The notes under the pieces: generated by a model
What the model saw: the letters and a program-made list of their open reading frames with translations, nothing else
Databases searched by the model: none
Told to the model about the DNA's origin: nothing
Made by a program: the position numbers and the translations under genes
Part shown: positions 46,836 to 57,660 of the stretch, one piece after another
How positions within the stretch are numbered: the stretch's first letter is position 1
Layout: each line of letters opens with the position of its first letter
Assembly (NCBI GenBank): GCA_026260175.1
Contig: JAKCWW010000051.1
Coordinates: 4,995 to 68,994, forward strand
Length of the DNA: 64,000 nucleotides
Source: Reticulitermes lucifugus
Lineage: Eukaryota; Arthropoda; Insecta; Blattodea; Rhinotermitidae
Reading direction: 5' to 3'

Positions 46836-49136
46836 AGTCAGATTGTCCGTCTAAAACTCTGAACGCAGTGGTCTTCCCTTCCACCGTACTTTGTAACTCC
46901 AAGTACAGCGCATTGTCCGTGACTTAATCATCCTATTAATACCTGACGAAGCTCTTCAATGTGTAATTTTCTCCACATTCCTATTCCTCTCTTTCATGCA
47001 TTCATTCATACATACATACATACATACATTACACACGTACATACTTCAACAGAAGATGACAAAACAAAATGTTCTAAACATAATGTTAGCAGAAGCCCTC
47101 CAATTTGATATACTCCATAAAAACTACCCGACCGCAATTTTCATATCGTAGCACAACTTTCTTCTGTCTTCATGGCATTTATCTGCACAGACAGGGCGAA
47201 GAGAATTAGTTTCGTGTGAATTATATGAATGTTTTAAAGATACAAACATTTTCTTCTTATCTTCAACTTTCGAGGGTCAAGTAGCCCAGTTCGACCTACT
47301 TAGACTCAAAAATGTATTAGCTTGTTTAATAACGTTTTCACACATAAACTAATTATATGTCAACCCTTTAGACAGGAGACCGGTTGGGCTTCAGAGGCTG
47401 TTTGGGGTTTGAGGCAAACAGAATAATTCTGCATCCACCAGGAAAGGAACTATAGCCTGAACTACACTGACTCAAGATAAATGTGAAAAGAGGCTTGTCT
47501 AAATCTACAGGCATCCAATCAGGATTCGATCCAGTGACCACCAAGCCGGTAATGCATCTGCTGAAAGCACCACGTTCCTCTAATACGCCTGGCACCATTA
47601 CGTCGAAGAGCATTCCTGTGTTCTCAGCATTGCATTACGGCGCCTCAATGGATCCGTGACGTTTCATATTTTCGGCATTTCTGTACTTTGGAATCATCAC
47701 AAATATCCACATGTTGCAGGGAATTCCAACTTGGAACACTAGCGACTCGATTATTGCACACACAGGTCAAAGATATTACCTTGCACACCTCACGGGGAGT
47801 CGGTATCAGGCGCTGAACATGCAAGTTAGGTCTGCTGCAGACAGCACAGGCTCAGTTCCTGTGTACTAGTCAGCGCAGCGAGCAGTGGTACAATGTTAGA
47901 ATTCAAAATCGCAGGAAACCAAAGCATGTAATACCGTAAAACAGTGTGTGTATATGTATGTATGTAGGTAAGTAGTACGTACGCCTGCATGCATGGACGA
48001 CCGTCTCACAGTATTATCACTACTCAACAGAAAATGATAACCAACTAAACCTAGGTGCAAATGAGGGAACGTTTATAATGTTGGAGTATTATTTTAATTT
48101 TCTTCCAACTACACGCAGTTTGAAGCGTCAAGAAGTGTGGAAACAACGTTCATTTTATTTACCATCCCACCTTCTTTTGCAGTTTGTACACATGGACGGG
48201 TCACAGTGTGCGCGATCTCTAATTACTGCGGTCTCCGACAGACGGCGCTCAGAGCTGGACTACGTGATGCCCAAATCACACCGTGAAATGATCGGTCAGA
48301 CAGACTGACCCATATTCAGGAGGTCTCTGGATCGAATATTGCGGTTAGCCAACCTGAGCGGGGAATATCATATGGTTTGTAAACATTCATAATTAATTTC
48401 ATATTGCCACTTTATACCAGCGGCGATGAAGCCGTGGAAGTGCGGAAATAACAAACAGTGGCAATAATCGACTGCGTTCTTGCTCCAACCTATGCTGGTA
48501 AAGTAGGTTAATTTGTCACATCTGTTTCGCAAATGTTGTAGGATACCGTTTCGAACTACTGTCCTTTTGATGATCCTTCTCTGAACTTGATGATACCTTA
48601 GAATTTAAATATAATTACAGAATAAATTTGAATACTGCAACTAATCTACACTACACATAAAAGATTTAGGTCACACCTCACAGACAACACAGTTTGCTTC
48701 CATGAGAAAGACCAATAAGTGAATGCTGTATAGGGAAATAACAGCTGTTCTTGACAGAATAAAAAAACAGCAGGTAAATACACCGTGTAAGAAAAAAGCA
48801 GAGCATTTACTGTTACACCTGGCTTTCAAGGGTTAATTTTATATCAGGTTCACAATAAAATTTTACTTGACACTTGTAACTATGTACCTTAATGCTTATA
48901 ACTGGCGTCTGAGTGAAGCTTCAATAAACATCTCACACAATGTTCACTGTAACAGAAAGCTCATCTCTGAACTCATATACGGAAAACTGCACAGCTTCTA
49001 CAAGAAACAAGCACCGAATTATTCGTACTGGTTACTAAATTCAGGCCCTACAAACGCGAAGGTGTGACATCACGTATCCTTTCTATCATTTACCGCCGTG
49101 ATGGCGCATGGTGATAAACCCTGTAATTACCAAACT
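46836..49136. other. No gene; CATA run and a tRNA-like scrap
   Basis: A CATA microsatellite lies at 47004-47041. At 47510-47570 the plus strand reads AGGATTCGATCCAGTGACCA, resembling an inverted, decayed tRNA-like SINE head; no body could be matched. Confidence 0.45.
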
Positions 49137-49491
49137 GACCTCGATCTTCCCCCCCCCCCCCNNNNNNNNNNNNNNNNNNNNNNNNNNNNNNNNNNNNNNN
49201 NNNNNNNNNNNNNNNNNNNNNNNNNNNNNNNNNNNNNNNNNNNNNNNNNNNNNNNNNNNNNNNNNNNNNNNNNNNNNNNNNNNNNNNNNNNNNNNNNNNN
49301 NNNNNNNNNNNNNNNNNNNNNNNNNNNNNNNNNNNNNNNNNNNNNNNNNNNNNNNNNNNNNNNNNNNNNNNNNNNNNNNNNNNNNNNNNNNNNNNNNNNN
49401 NNNNNNNNNNNNNNNNNNNNNATCCCAGTAAGCGAGCGGCCGCAGACCCACGCCTTAGACCGCGCGGCCACTGGGATCGGCGACCTCGATC
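49137..49491 (-). mobile_element. SINE-A copy 5, interrupted by assembly gap, 10-bp TSD
   Basis: The minus-strand SINE-A head (GCCGATCCCAGTGGCCGCGC, then GGCGTGGGTCTGCGGCCGCT) occupies 49422-49481. Perfect 10-bp duplications GACCTCGATC lie at 49137-49146 and 49482-49491, so one SINE insertion spans the N run. The visible distal end is TT plus 13 Cs, where an A-rich tail would be expected; this may be an artefact at the gap edge. Confidence 0.9.
49162..49421. other. Assembly gap, 260 Ns
   Basis: Unsequenced bases. Frames drawn across it are meaningless. From the SINE-A consensus (about 260 bp in all) only about 180-190 bp should be missing. Confidence 1.
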
Positions 49492-50758
49492 GTTACGTGC
49501 ATTAAACCGCTAACAGCAGTCTACCAACGAAACAGCAACGGGCAGAGATCTTAATGCATTAACCACCTGACGTGCGAGGTCTGTGTACGTAATATTTAAA
49601 ATTGCAATTCCCATCTCACAGAAAGCAAATATCAGCCGGTCAATGTTGATAATCGTTGTTTATTCTGAGTCATGCGAAAAACATAAACGCAGGCAGCGTA
49701 AGTGCAGAGTTTATGAATGAAGTGGCACACACAGTTACCGATGTGCGTTACAGAATTAGTCGCACGATCTCCTAGCAACAACCAGATACAGAGGAAACGG
49801 GCAGACATAAAAACTCCATATTCCGCCTACAGATGTCATAAAGTAATTAACAGTTATCTTCCTGAAAATCATGCTTAGGAAAAGCATTTTGTTGCGCATT
49901 TCAGCCTAATATTTCATAGTGAGATGAAACACAGCGCATTCGCTTTAACAAGCCTTTTGTTTTTCTTCTTCTTTTCCTTCTTCTTCTTCTTCTTCCCATC
50001 ATTCAGCAAACCTTCTACAACACAGAAACTGGAGACCGCTCGCTTCAGTTATACAATACTAATGTATTCATGTCTGATTTATTGAACACTTAGACGAAGA
50101 TATTAAATTCCAACCAGCATTCTCACGTAGAACAGAATACTGCTGGCAGCGCCAAGCACTGTTAATACAGCAGACGTTGCTGACTTTAATACATATATAC
50201 TGGACATACTCAATGTACATTTGGAAGTCACATAACTATTTACACCACGACGGCATTACTTTCGAAATTGTGGCTGCCATTACTACAGCATCATGATACA
50301 CACCGCGTACACAGAATGCGTGTCAGACAGTTACACGTGCCCGGAAAAGGGGGCAATTCGTTACAGATTTACAACTATGTAATTATAAAACCAAATTACA
50401 GGCTAATTGCAATATATATATATATATATAGACATATAGAGTCAAATTAAAGAAACAAAAAATTTGACGTCACATCATAACGCACATAGAATTTGTCCTA
50501 ATAATAATAATAATAGTAATAATAATAATAATAATTTAACACCTTTAGGCATGGTATTTACAATTATATACCTGAAATTAACCATGTTTCATGGGTACAT
50601 AATGTTGCAGCTATTCTGTGGTTACCATATATGCAGTACATGTAATATTATTTCCCATGATAAACGTCTTACGGCAAAGTGTAGTTCAGCACACGTCTTT
50701 TTACGTATTGTTCTTTTGCCAATATTAGGCATGCGGATATGTTATTATTATTATTATT

Positions 50759-50817
<59 letters not shown>

Positions 50818-50884
50818 CATTCCTTACTTCACAGCAGTTCAGCTGTTCTCACAACAGTACGGTCTCACTGACCAAACACTTCTT
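49492..50884. other. No gene; four microsatellites
   Basis: Contains TTC-rich 49961-49995, TA 50411-50430, AAT 50499-50535 and TTA/CAT 50742-50817 repeats. The histidine-rich frame at 50464-50871 is just the CAT repeat. Confidence 0.6.
50742..50817. repeat. Compound (TTA)n(TCA)n microsatellite
   Basis: Six TTA units pass into about 17 CAT/TCA units. Confidence 0.95.
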
Positions 50885-51860
50885 ATTCACTGTTCTGCCA
50901 AAAACTGACTAGACGGCATGTATTAAGTATTTACTGCTTTCTGAACTAGAATATATAGCACAGGTCGGAGATTAAGCAGTTTTAAGCCTTTGTGTAACTT
51001 GTTTGGAATAATACCCGTTGTGGATAGTCCTTGTGGTACTATATAGGCCGTTTTCAGTTGCCATATTCTTATAAGCTCTTCTTTCAAGTCTGTATACATC
51101 TGGAGCTTCTCGGCGATGGTGCTGTGAAGGCTGTGACTGTTGGGAATAGCTACATCTATTAAGCGTGCTTCTTTGATGGTCTTGTCATGCATAACTAAGT
51201 CCGGTGTACTGTTATGGATAGTTCGATCAGTTATTTGGATCTGTCAAAATACCGTTTATAAATGGAGTTCTCTAACACGGATTGTGGCTGACATTTATAA
51301 TACGGCATTGGTGTTCCCTTTGACAGTCCACATTTGATAGCCAGCTCTTGATGGACAGTGCTGGCTGCGTGATCGTGACGATGGGTGTAATCGCCTTGAG
51401 CTAGTGCACCACATGCACCGGTTATGTGTTGAAAGGTTTCTAATTCCTCTCGGAATTTTCTGCAGTATCTTTAATAGTGCTCGGATCCATCAAAATATGT
51501 TTCTTATAATTACTGGTACTAATGACGATATCCTGGATAACTATCATAAATCCAGTTGTTTCTGGGAAGAGTTCGCCAGCCTTTAGCCAAGCGTTCGAGG
51601 CTATTTTATCGACATCATCCCCGAAGTTTGTAAAAAGAGACAAGCAGTACTCCTGCGGTAACTTCATGCACAAGAAATGTGTCTCTTTCCACCCTTCCAC
51701 ACTTACAAGTCACGAACCTATAAGAATAAGTCACAGAAGGTTTTGTTGTATTTGGATATCTGACAACTTGTAATAACGGTTCGAAGATTACGTGTATGTG
51801 AACAGACTTAATGCGGCAACAACAGATCAAGACGTCTGAAAAAATGAAATGCAATTCCTA
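50885..51860 (-). mobile_element. LINE fragment: C-terminal reverse-transcriptase ORF with restriction-like endonuclease
   Basis: The only recognisable protein relic in the window. Reading 51700 down to about 51465: FTNFGDDVDKIASNAWLKAG, then ELFPETTGFMIVIQD and NYKKHILMDP. A frameshift near 51465 leads to CRKF, QHITGACGALA, HRHDHA and PYYKCQP, the zinc-knuckle region. It is normally C-x2-C...H...C, but the second Cys is Phe here. A second frameshift near 51235 leads to TPDLVMHDK and LIDVAIPNSHS, the PD-(D/E)xK-type catalytic motif of the restriction-like endonuclease. KLQMYTDLKEELIRIWQLKT, then LSTTGIIPNKLHKGLKLLN, follow. A third break near 50925 precedes LNTCRLV and the C-terminus. The N-terminal half and reverse-transcriptase domain are absent. 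The layout belongs to R2-like, site-specific-type LINE clades; the exact clade is not determined. It is a dead 5'-truncated copy. Confidence 0.85.
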
Positions 51861-52566
51861 ACTTTATTCAGTAATGACTATGGCACCTGAAGAAATTATT
51901 TAGAAGTTTCTAGTAATCAGTCGATATTTAATTTCACACATATTTTGTGCAACCAAATGTTTTTAGGTGCGTTTGCATCACTGGACAGCGTATAAACAAC
52001 TCACCGTCTGTCCGCCAGTCCTCACAACCAATTCGAAAACCACTTAACGGATTTTCATGACATCGGATATTGGTGAGTTTAATTAAACTTGTGTAATCAT
52101 TCCAGCTTTGGTTATTACGTTACGTGCATTTCTAGATGCATCTCGGATTTAACTCGCACATAACCAGCCAAATATTAGAGCGAAAAATGTTTAGAACAAA
52201 AGTTATAGAGCAACACACTCAAGGTTTCAGAGACATTAATTACAACACAGCGAACACATCACGATTGTTGTGCTATAGACATTTCACTACTTGTTAAGCA
52301 TTGTGGGAGAGAAAATTATTTCAGTCTGAACGACATTACACTGTATGCAATTTTCGTTTAATAACACGGCAATTTTAGGCAAATACTTGATTTTATATAC
52401 TTGAAAATAGTACACTTACGAATTTTAAGGTTTAATTCTGAAGTTAATTATTAAAGCGCAGCGATTAAATCATTGTTTTGTTTATACTAATGGAGCAGCA
52501 GTGAGGTTCTCTTTATTTCATTGTTTAAAAAAAAGGAATGACTCAAATACAAATACGTGAATATCC
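51861..52566. other. No gene; possible repeat H scrap
   Basis: At 52004-52078, ACCGTCTGTCCGCCAGTCCT, then ACGGATTTTCATGACATCGG, recall the core of repeat H-type retroelement ends, in a shifted arrangement. Nothing else was seen. Confidence 0.4.
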
Positions 52567-52690
52567 AAGTCTTTTAGGATATGATGCCGTGTCGACTGAC
52601 GAACTCTTTCCCGTCATATGACATAACATTCCAGAAGACTTGAATTTTGACACCGCTGTTAGAACTTCAAATCTCGCAAACAAAACATGT
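52567..52690. repeat. Repeat E, head-to-head pair (copies 6b and 7a)
   Basis: AGTCTTTTAGGATATGATGC, then CGTGTCGACTG, is E on the minus strand (CAGTCGACACGGCATCATATCC). About 15 bp later ATGACATAACATTCCAGAAG, then ACACCGCTGTTAGAACTTCA and AATCTCGCAAAC, is E on the plus strand, matching the end of the copy at 54533. Confidence 0.65.
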
Positions 52691-52993
52691 GATTTTGATG
52701 CAGGAAGAATAACTTTTTATGAGACATAAAATTCCCTCTAAATGAAGATAGCGCAATGTTTATAGATAGGTAATTAGCCAGCTTTCTACATGAAGGTAGC
52801 AAGCAGTGTTCACACATGAGCAACTGACCAGCTTTCTAAATGAAGACAGCAGTGTTTATGTATGCACAATTACCCGTGCACATCGACACTGTGCTCATCC
52901 CGTCAGCTCTCTCCTGCAGTTAGTGTTGCTAACAACTGAGTAATGCACATTAATGCAACATTCACATTACATGCAAACGGGTCGTGATAACGT

Positions 52994-53058
52994 GTGGTTA
53001 CGATGAAACGATTCCGAGGAGACTGCTGATTCCATCTTCAGGGTAGAAGAGTAAGTCG
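52994..53058 (-). repeat. Repeat E copy 7
   Basis: On the minus strand: TTACTCTTCTACCCTGAAGA, TGGAATCAGCAGTCTCCTCG, GAATCGTTTCATCGTAACC. The upstream TTCTACC and CTGAAGA are exact, while GAAAC has become GAATC. A SINE-C insertion lies just beyond. Confidence 0.72.
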
Positions 53059-53073
53059 TGTCGCGGTCGAACG

Positions 53074-53376
53074 ATGAGATAGTAACGGTAAAGTTCTCCC
53101 TAGAACTGGCCATGAAGGCGCAGAGGGGGAGTAGAGGTATAGCTCTACTCTTTCTTTAACCCTGGCACTAGATGGGGGTGGGTGGTCAATTCCACACCCC
53201 GGCCGCTTTACCCCCAGGAAAGAGAGACGATACCCATTGTATAGGAGACTGGGTGGGCCACAGGGCCGGTCTGGACGGCTGCGAAAAATCTCGCCCCACC
53301 GGGATTCGATCCCCGGACCGCCCGTAGCGATTCGCTATATCGACTACGCTATCCCGGTCCACATAAATGAGATAGT
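53074..53376 (-). mobile_element. SINE-C copy 4, intact, 10-bp TSD
   Basis: Perfect duplications ATGAGATAGT (53074-53083 and 53367-53376) bound the element. On the minus strand: tRNA-like head GGGATAGCGTAGTCGATATA, B-box region GGGGATCGAATCCCGGTGGG, CCGTCCAGACCGGCCCTGTG, GGGGGTAAAGCGGCCGGGG, AAAGAAAGAGTAGAGCTATA and GCGCCTTCATGGCC, with a GGTAAAG-type end. It is the reference copy for SINE-C. Confidence 0.95.
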
Positions 53377-54065
53377 GTTAGAAGCAAAAGGTTCGGGTCG
53401 GGAGCAAATTGTGGTAGCAGTGAACCTGAATAGCGCCCTGACACCGGCCTACAGACACAGAAAGGAAGAGAATTATTTAAATTGCAAAGGGAATGGGAGA
53501 GTAGAGAGACAATCAACAATGATAGAAGTGGACAAAAAATAATGCAAACTAAACATTAAAACATATTGCAGGGTCCAGCAAGTCCCTGCGCAAGGTTGCT
53601 ACCCGTCTACCAAATTACGCGGCATCACATCCCAGAAGACAGTAATATTCATAATCACCTGGAACGTTTTGTGCGAAAATAACTGAAAGCACAACACGGA
53701 GCACGTCACTTGTTTAGCGCTTCGTTAGTAGCTAAAGTAATTACTGGTATTAATATGCGGTGTAAGACGCCAAAACTAAGTCTTTGTTAAAACACGAGCT
53801 TCATACACAGAACGAACCACTGGAAACAGTAGGCTATCCAACACTGCATGCACTTGGACTACGTCGTTGTGTCATTCGATGCCTCAACTCCGTACTTGGG
53901 TTTCGCCGTTACTACAGGTGGGTTTATTATCTTTGTAGCAGCAGAGAGCTAATTAGAGAACGCTGCCTTGGAAAAGAGAAACTACGAGAACAAACATCAA
54001 CAATGCGAACGAATAACAAGATTTCAAAAACATCTAAAAACATCTAACAAACAAGAAGATTCAAT
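53377..54065. repeat. Mostly featureless, with repeat E copy 8 at 53568-53652
   Basis: GTTGCTACCCGTCTACCAAA, then GGCATCACATCCCAGAAGAC, is the 3' half of repeat E on the plus strand. The remainder holds only chance frames (53237-53542, 53784-54047). Confidence 0.6.
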
Positions 54066-54150
54066 GCATGCTGGGATGTTGTTCCGTGTCTGCTGGTAAA
54101 TAGTTACCGACGTTCAAAGCGTCGTTGGGTCTTCGACTTCAGGGTCACGC
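54066..54150 (-). repeat. Repeat E copy 9
   Basis: On the minus strand: CCCTGAAGTCGAAGACCCAA, CGACGCTTTGAACGTCGGTA, ACTATTTACCAGCAGACACG and GAACAACATCCCAGCATG. It keeps the GTC-GGTAAC junction following the core. Confidence 0.78.
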
Positions 54151-54465
54151 AGTCCAAGAAGCATGGAAGACAGAATTATTTGTGTCTAAACATTACGACA
54201 TGGAAGTGTACGCGGTTGTGGGTTACGGACATGGTGACTTTCGGAAATTCCTTCATGTCTGATACTTGAAAATATGAGCAGTACATTTTTACAGTTCTAT
54301 GGGAGACTGACGTCTAACGGCGCGGTGACTTGCTGTAACGCAGTTCACTAAATATTCAGTTTATAATAACGGATACAGTCATCTTTGTTCTTCTTTCATT
54401 GTTATAACAAAGGAACACGAATGACTAAACTGTAAAATACGTCATGACGTCACAACAACTGGAAA
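54151..54465. other. No recognisable feature
   Basis: No repeat end or frame was identified in this short interval. Confidence 0.4.
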
Positions 54466-54660
54466 ATAGTTACCTATCGACACGGTGTAATATCCCGGAA
54501 GAACTGAATGATAATCTTCTTGGGCTGAATTGTCCCTGAAGGTGAAGGCATTACAACCTTCGGAACGTACGTTAACTATTTACCCGTCGACATGGAGCAA
54601 CATCCCAGAAGACCTAATCTCCTGAAACACCGCTGTGCCAGCCTCAAATTTCGCAAAATA
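54466..54660 (+). repeat. Repeat E copies 10 (partial) and 11, in tandem
   Basis: Copy 10 (54466-54505): AATAGTTACCTATCGACACG, then GTGTAATATCCCGGAAGAAC. Copy 11 (54533-54660): TTGTCCCTGAAGGTGAAGGC, CAACCTTCGGAACGTACGTT, CCCGTCGACATGGAGCAACA, TCCCAGAAGACCTAATCTCC and GCCTCAAATTTCGCAAA. Copy 11 is the longest plus-strand E copy. Confidence 0.8.
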
Positions 54661-55499
54661 ACGTAAGTTTAATAGAAAACCGCACGCTAATTGTTAACGG
54701 CCGTGGCGTTAAAACCGTCAGGATTATATAATAATTGCATTTCAATTGCTATTTCGAAGTTTTCCTGACGGCGAGTGCATGGCAAAATGAACGTAATCCC
54801 CGTTAGCAAGTTCATTTCAAAAGCACGAAACAGACTTCAACATATTCTGATATTGTGCGTGTACACTAAAACCTGTCTGGCAAACTTGACTTTGGTCTGC
54901 GCCGGTCCAATATGTATAACCATTACTGCACGTATGCAGAGCCCTATACGCACTTATCGCTCTTCTCAGAAAACGGCTCATGGAAATGTCAAAAGCATAA
55001 ATCTCATTAGGTCCATCAAAGCTTTTGAAAAAAAAATTGGATAGGATTTGTTCAATGAAGTGGAATAGGAATAATTCATTAACTCCATGGCATAGTAAAT
55101 ATATATGTCTAACGTCGAAAGCCTAATAAATTGTGCTCTTCTCAAAACGAAGTCCGAGATATAAAATTCAGGGGGGAAGGCATGGAAAAGGCAGGTAGCA
55201 TGCATGAATGTGACAAATTAATGTACCGTAAGTTCATTTATTCTTGGTGTATCAATTTTTTATAAATTGCTAAAGGATTATAAAGGGGTGCATGCTAGAA
55301 TGACTAGCAAATAATGGCAAAATGGATGGGATGGGGGAGGAGGCTGTCATGACCCAGTTTAAAGAACAATCCCAGCATCTGCCTGTGGGACTGAGGAAGG
55401 CCCAGTGAGGCCTCTGGGTGGCTGAGAGCTGACCAGGATCAGCACGAATAAGAAACAAGAGCTCTGAACATCGGACTGTCACCTTCACTCGTGATATTA
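54661..55499. other. No recognisable feature
   Basis: Only chance frames, such as 54775-55044 plus and 55270-55602 minus, are present. Confidence 0.4.
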
Positions 55500-55680
55500 A
55501 AAACAGGGGCTGGGGGCGCGGGCTGGAATCAACCGATATATGTATGACAGGGCTCAGATGAGAGCTCTTTTGTATACGGCAATGGACTTCTGGGTTCCAC
55601 ACAAGACGTGCAGATGTTTGACCAGTTATGAGATTATCGGCTTCTCGAGAATGGCTCTACTCCTTGGAATTCGTAGTTAC
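55500..55680 (+). mobile_element. LINE-G 3' end, copy 18
   Basis: GGCTGGAATCAACCGATATA, GACAGGGCTCAGATGAGAGC, ATACGGCAATGGACTTCTGG and GTTCCACACAAGACGTGC correspond to DWIxxAxDRAQMRALLYTAM and DFWVPHK. The 3' tail GACCAGTTATGAGATTATCG, then TCTCGAGAATGGCTCTACTC, follows. Confidence 0.85.
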
Positions 55681-55937
55681 ATCGACGTAATGGCTGAGGC
55701 TGCGAGTAGAACTCAGAGAGACATGAGGCATGTTTATACCGCACTGGGACGTGAAAACCCGACACATCAAAAAATCCAATAATCCAAATGAAAAGCCTGC
55801 GGGCGACTGAGCGATATATTACAGTTGAGGCAACCACTGCACCGATACGCACAAGATAAATGGCTTCACATTGTGGGACCCCCACATGAACCTAACCAGA
55901 CCGAGTTCATTCGCTGCCATATAAATGTACAATTAAA
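55681..55937. other. No recognisable feature
   Basis: Short interval between LINE-G and SINE-A with nothing identified. Confidence 0.4.
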
Positions 55938-56203
55938 AGAAGCAGAGGGCCGTGCGGCCGAGGGCGTAGGTTTCAAGCCGCTTGATTGCTGGTATCGCGG
56001 GTTCGAATCCCGCTGAAGGCATTGACTTTCGTCTCTTGTGTTTGTTGTGTGTTGTGCAGGTAGCGGCCTCTGCCACGAGCTGATCACTCGTTCAGTGAAG
56101 TCCTATCGAGTGTCTAATTTTGTGTGATCTAAAAACCTCAACAACGGGGCGGCCTAAGCCCGAGTTAGGTTATTGCGCCACAGTGAGAGAGAGAGAAGCA
56201 GAG
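55938..56203 (+). mobile_element. SINE-A copy 6, slightly 5'-truncated, 10-bp TSD
   Basis: The SINE body is 55948-56193, bounded by AGAAGCAGAG at 55938-55947 and 56194-56203. About a dozen bases of the usual head are missing. The B box GGTTCGAATCC is perfect. GTTTGTTGTGTGTTGTGCAG, GAGCTGATCACTCGTTCAGT and CTCAACAACGGGGCGGCCTA follow, and the tail is GA-rich. Confidence 0.95.
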
Positions 56204-57442
56204 ACCTGCCACTTACAGTAATACAATACAATAACACGAAACTGATAGTCATTTTCACGCGCTTCAACGTCTTTCCCATAACGAAGTCAAGTACTACAAC
56301 AGTCGGTGATACCTGTAACATGACAGACCCCTTCCGAACATGCACATCCGGGCATCCAGGCACTGGGCGTCTTAACAATTGCGCTCGAGTGCCTCAAGAG
56401 TGTTCACACTGAGCCCTTTACCCAAACCCTTGACCGTTAGCTTAGCTTGAGCTAAGCGCGAGCGTATCCGTAGTGTGAGTCAAGCGTAGGAGTGTACAAC
56501 ATAAATTCAACTTTACCAATCATTATTTCACATAATTTCCAGACTGCAAGCACATAATATGATCTTAATGGGAACTGTATGTAAAACAAAATGATAGGAA
56601 AAGGGAAACAAACAGATCGACATGTCGTTCTGCAAACAAAATACCTACCAGTGACTGTAATCGGTGATGGCGCGAAGGTCAGACATCTCGCACACCAAGT
56701 CTGCTCTGCTGTGAATAATTTGACACTTTTATACAATTTCTCGGCCTATGGGGAAGCAAAGCAATTTACAAACATTTGTATCTGTCGGCTAATCATTTCT
56801 ACGCGGGACTGCAAGCATGTCATAACCTGTGAGACATAACAACTGTCTCCAGCATTACGGGCTGTTCCGCCTCATATAATGCTATGATCAGATGTCATTA
56901 AGGCCAATGTAGCTCCCGAAGACATTACGAAAACACCAGGTCAACAAGCAGTCCTGTAAATATGTACAAAGTTTATGGTAACATGTGCACATAATATAAC
57001 AGACAATGGGAGGCAACATCACAAACGTACTCTGTTTTCGTTCCGGTAATCTGAGTTCAGTCACATCATAGACAAGGCTGTAACTCGGAATGTGCAGTTC
57101 TCAGCAGTTTGACGTTTGCCCACCGTCGACTGTTTTATGGCTGTGTACAACCTGCACTCGACAATCCCCAGTGCTGGAAACATGGCGACACTCTGGTTTA
57201 TTTCCGTTATTATTATTTTTACTCGCGACAGATGATAATGTCCTGCATTTAGTTTATATTGCCTCCTCTCTTTGTTGCCCTGCGTCTGAGGTTATAAACT
57301 TTCAATTTTCAGCTCGTCAGTTATTGAGCGCGAGGTATAAAAAGATATGTAGGTTACAGTGAAATATCTTTTATTGGTCCAATCCTCGTTACCGAGGATA
57401 TTACAGTATATCGTCGACCCTGTTTTATCACCGGTCTAACAC
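56204..57442. other. No recognisable feature
   Basis: Chance frames on both strands. A small palindrome TAGCTTGAGCTA lies near 56441. Confidence 0.4.
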
Positions 57443-57660
57443 ATAAGCCGACTCGCTACGCTATGGAAGGTTCGGGGTTCGAAACCCGCTAGGGGCAAGA
57501 GATTTTCTCCTATACACCCGTCCAGACCGGCCCTGGGGCCCACCCAGACTCATGGGTAGAGGGGCTCTTTCTCGGAGACAAAGCGACCGGGGCGTGGCGC
57601 TGAAAAACCACCCCATGTAACGCAGAGCTTGACAATTACCTACCCCTGTGCCTTTACGGC
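57443..57660 (+). mobile_element. SINE-C copy 5
   Basis: The head CGACTCGCTACGCTATGGAA and B-box region GGTTCGGGGTTCGAAACCCG lead into CCCGTCCAGACCGGCCCTGG, GGCCCACCCAGACTCATGGG, GGAGACAAAGCGACCGGGGC and CTACCCCTGTGCCTTTACGG. The first bases of the head are altered. Confidence 0.87.

Noticed and set aside
49086-49505. Frames of 107-135 codons on both strands
   Set aside because: They run through the 260-N gap and have no real sequence behind them.
50464-50871. Histidine-rich 135-codon frame
   Set aside because: It is produced by CAT and AAT microsatellites.
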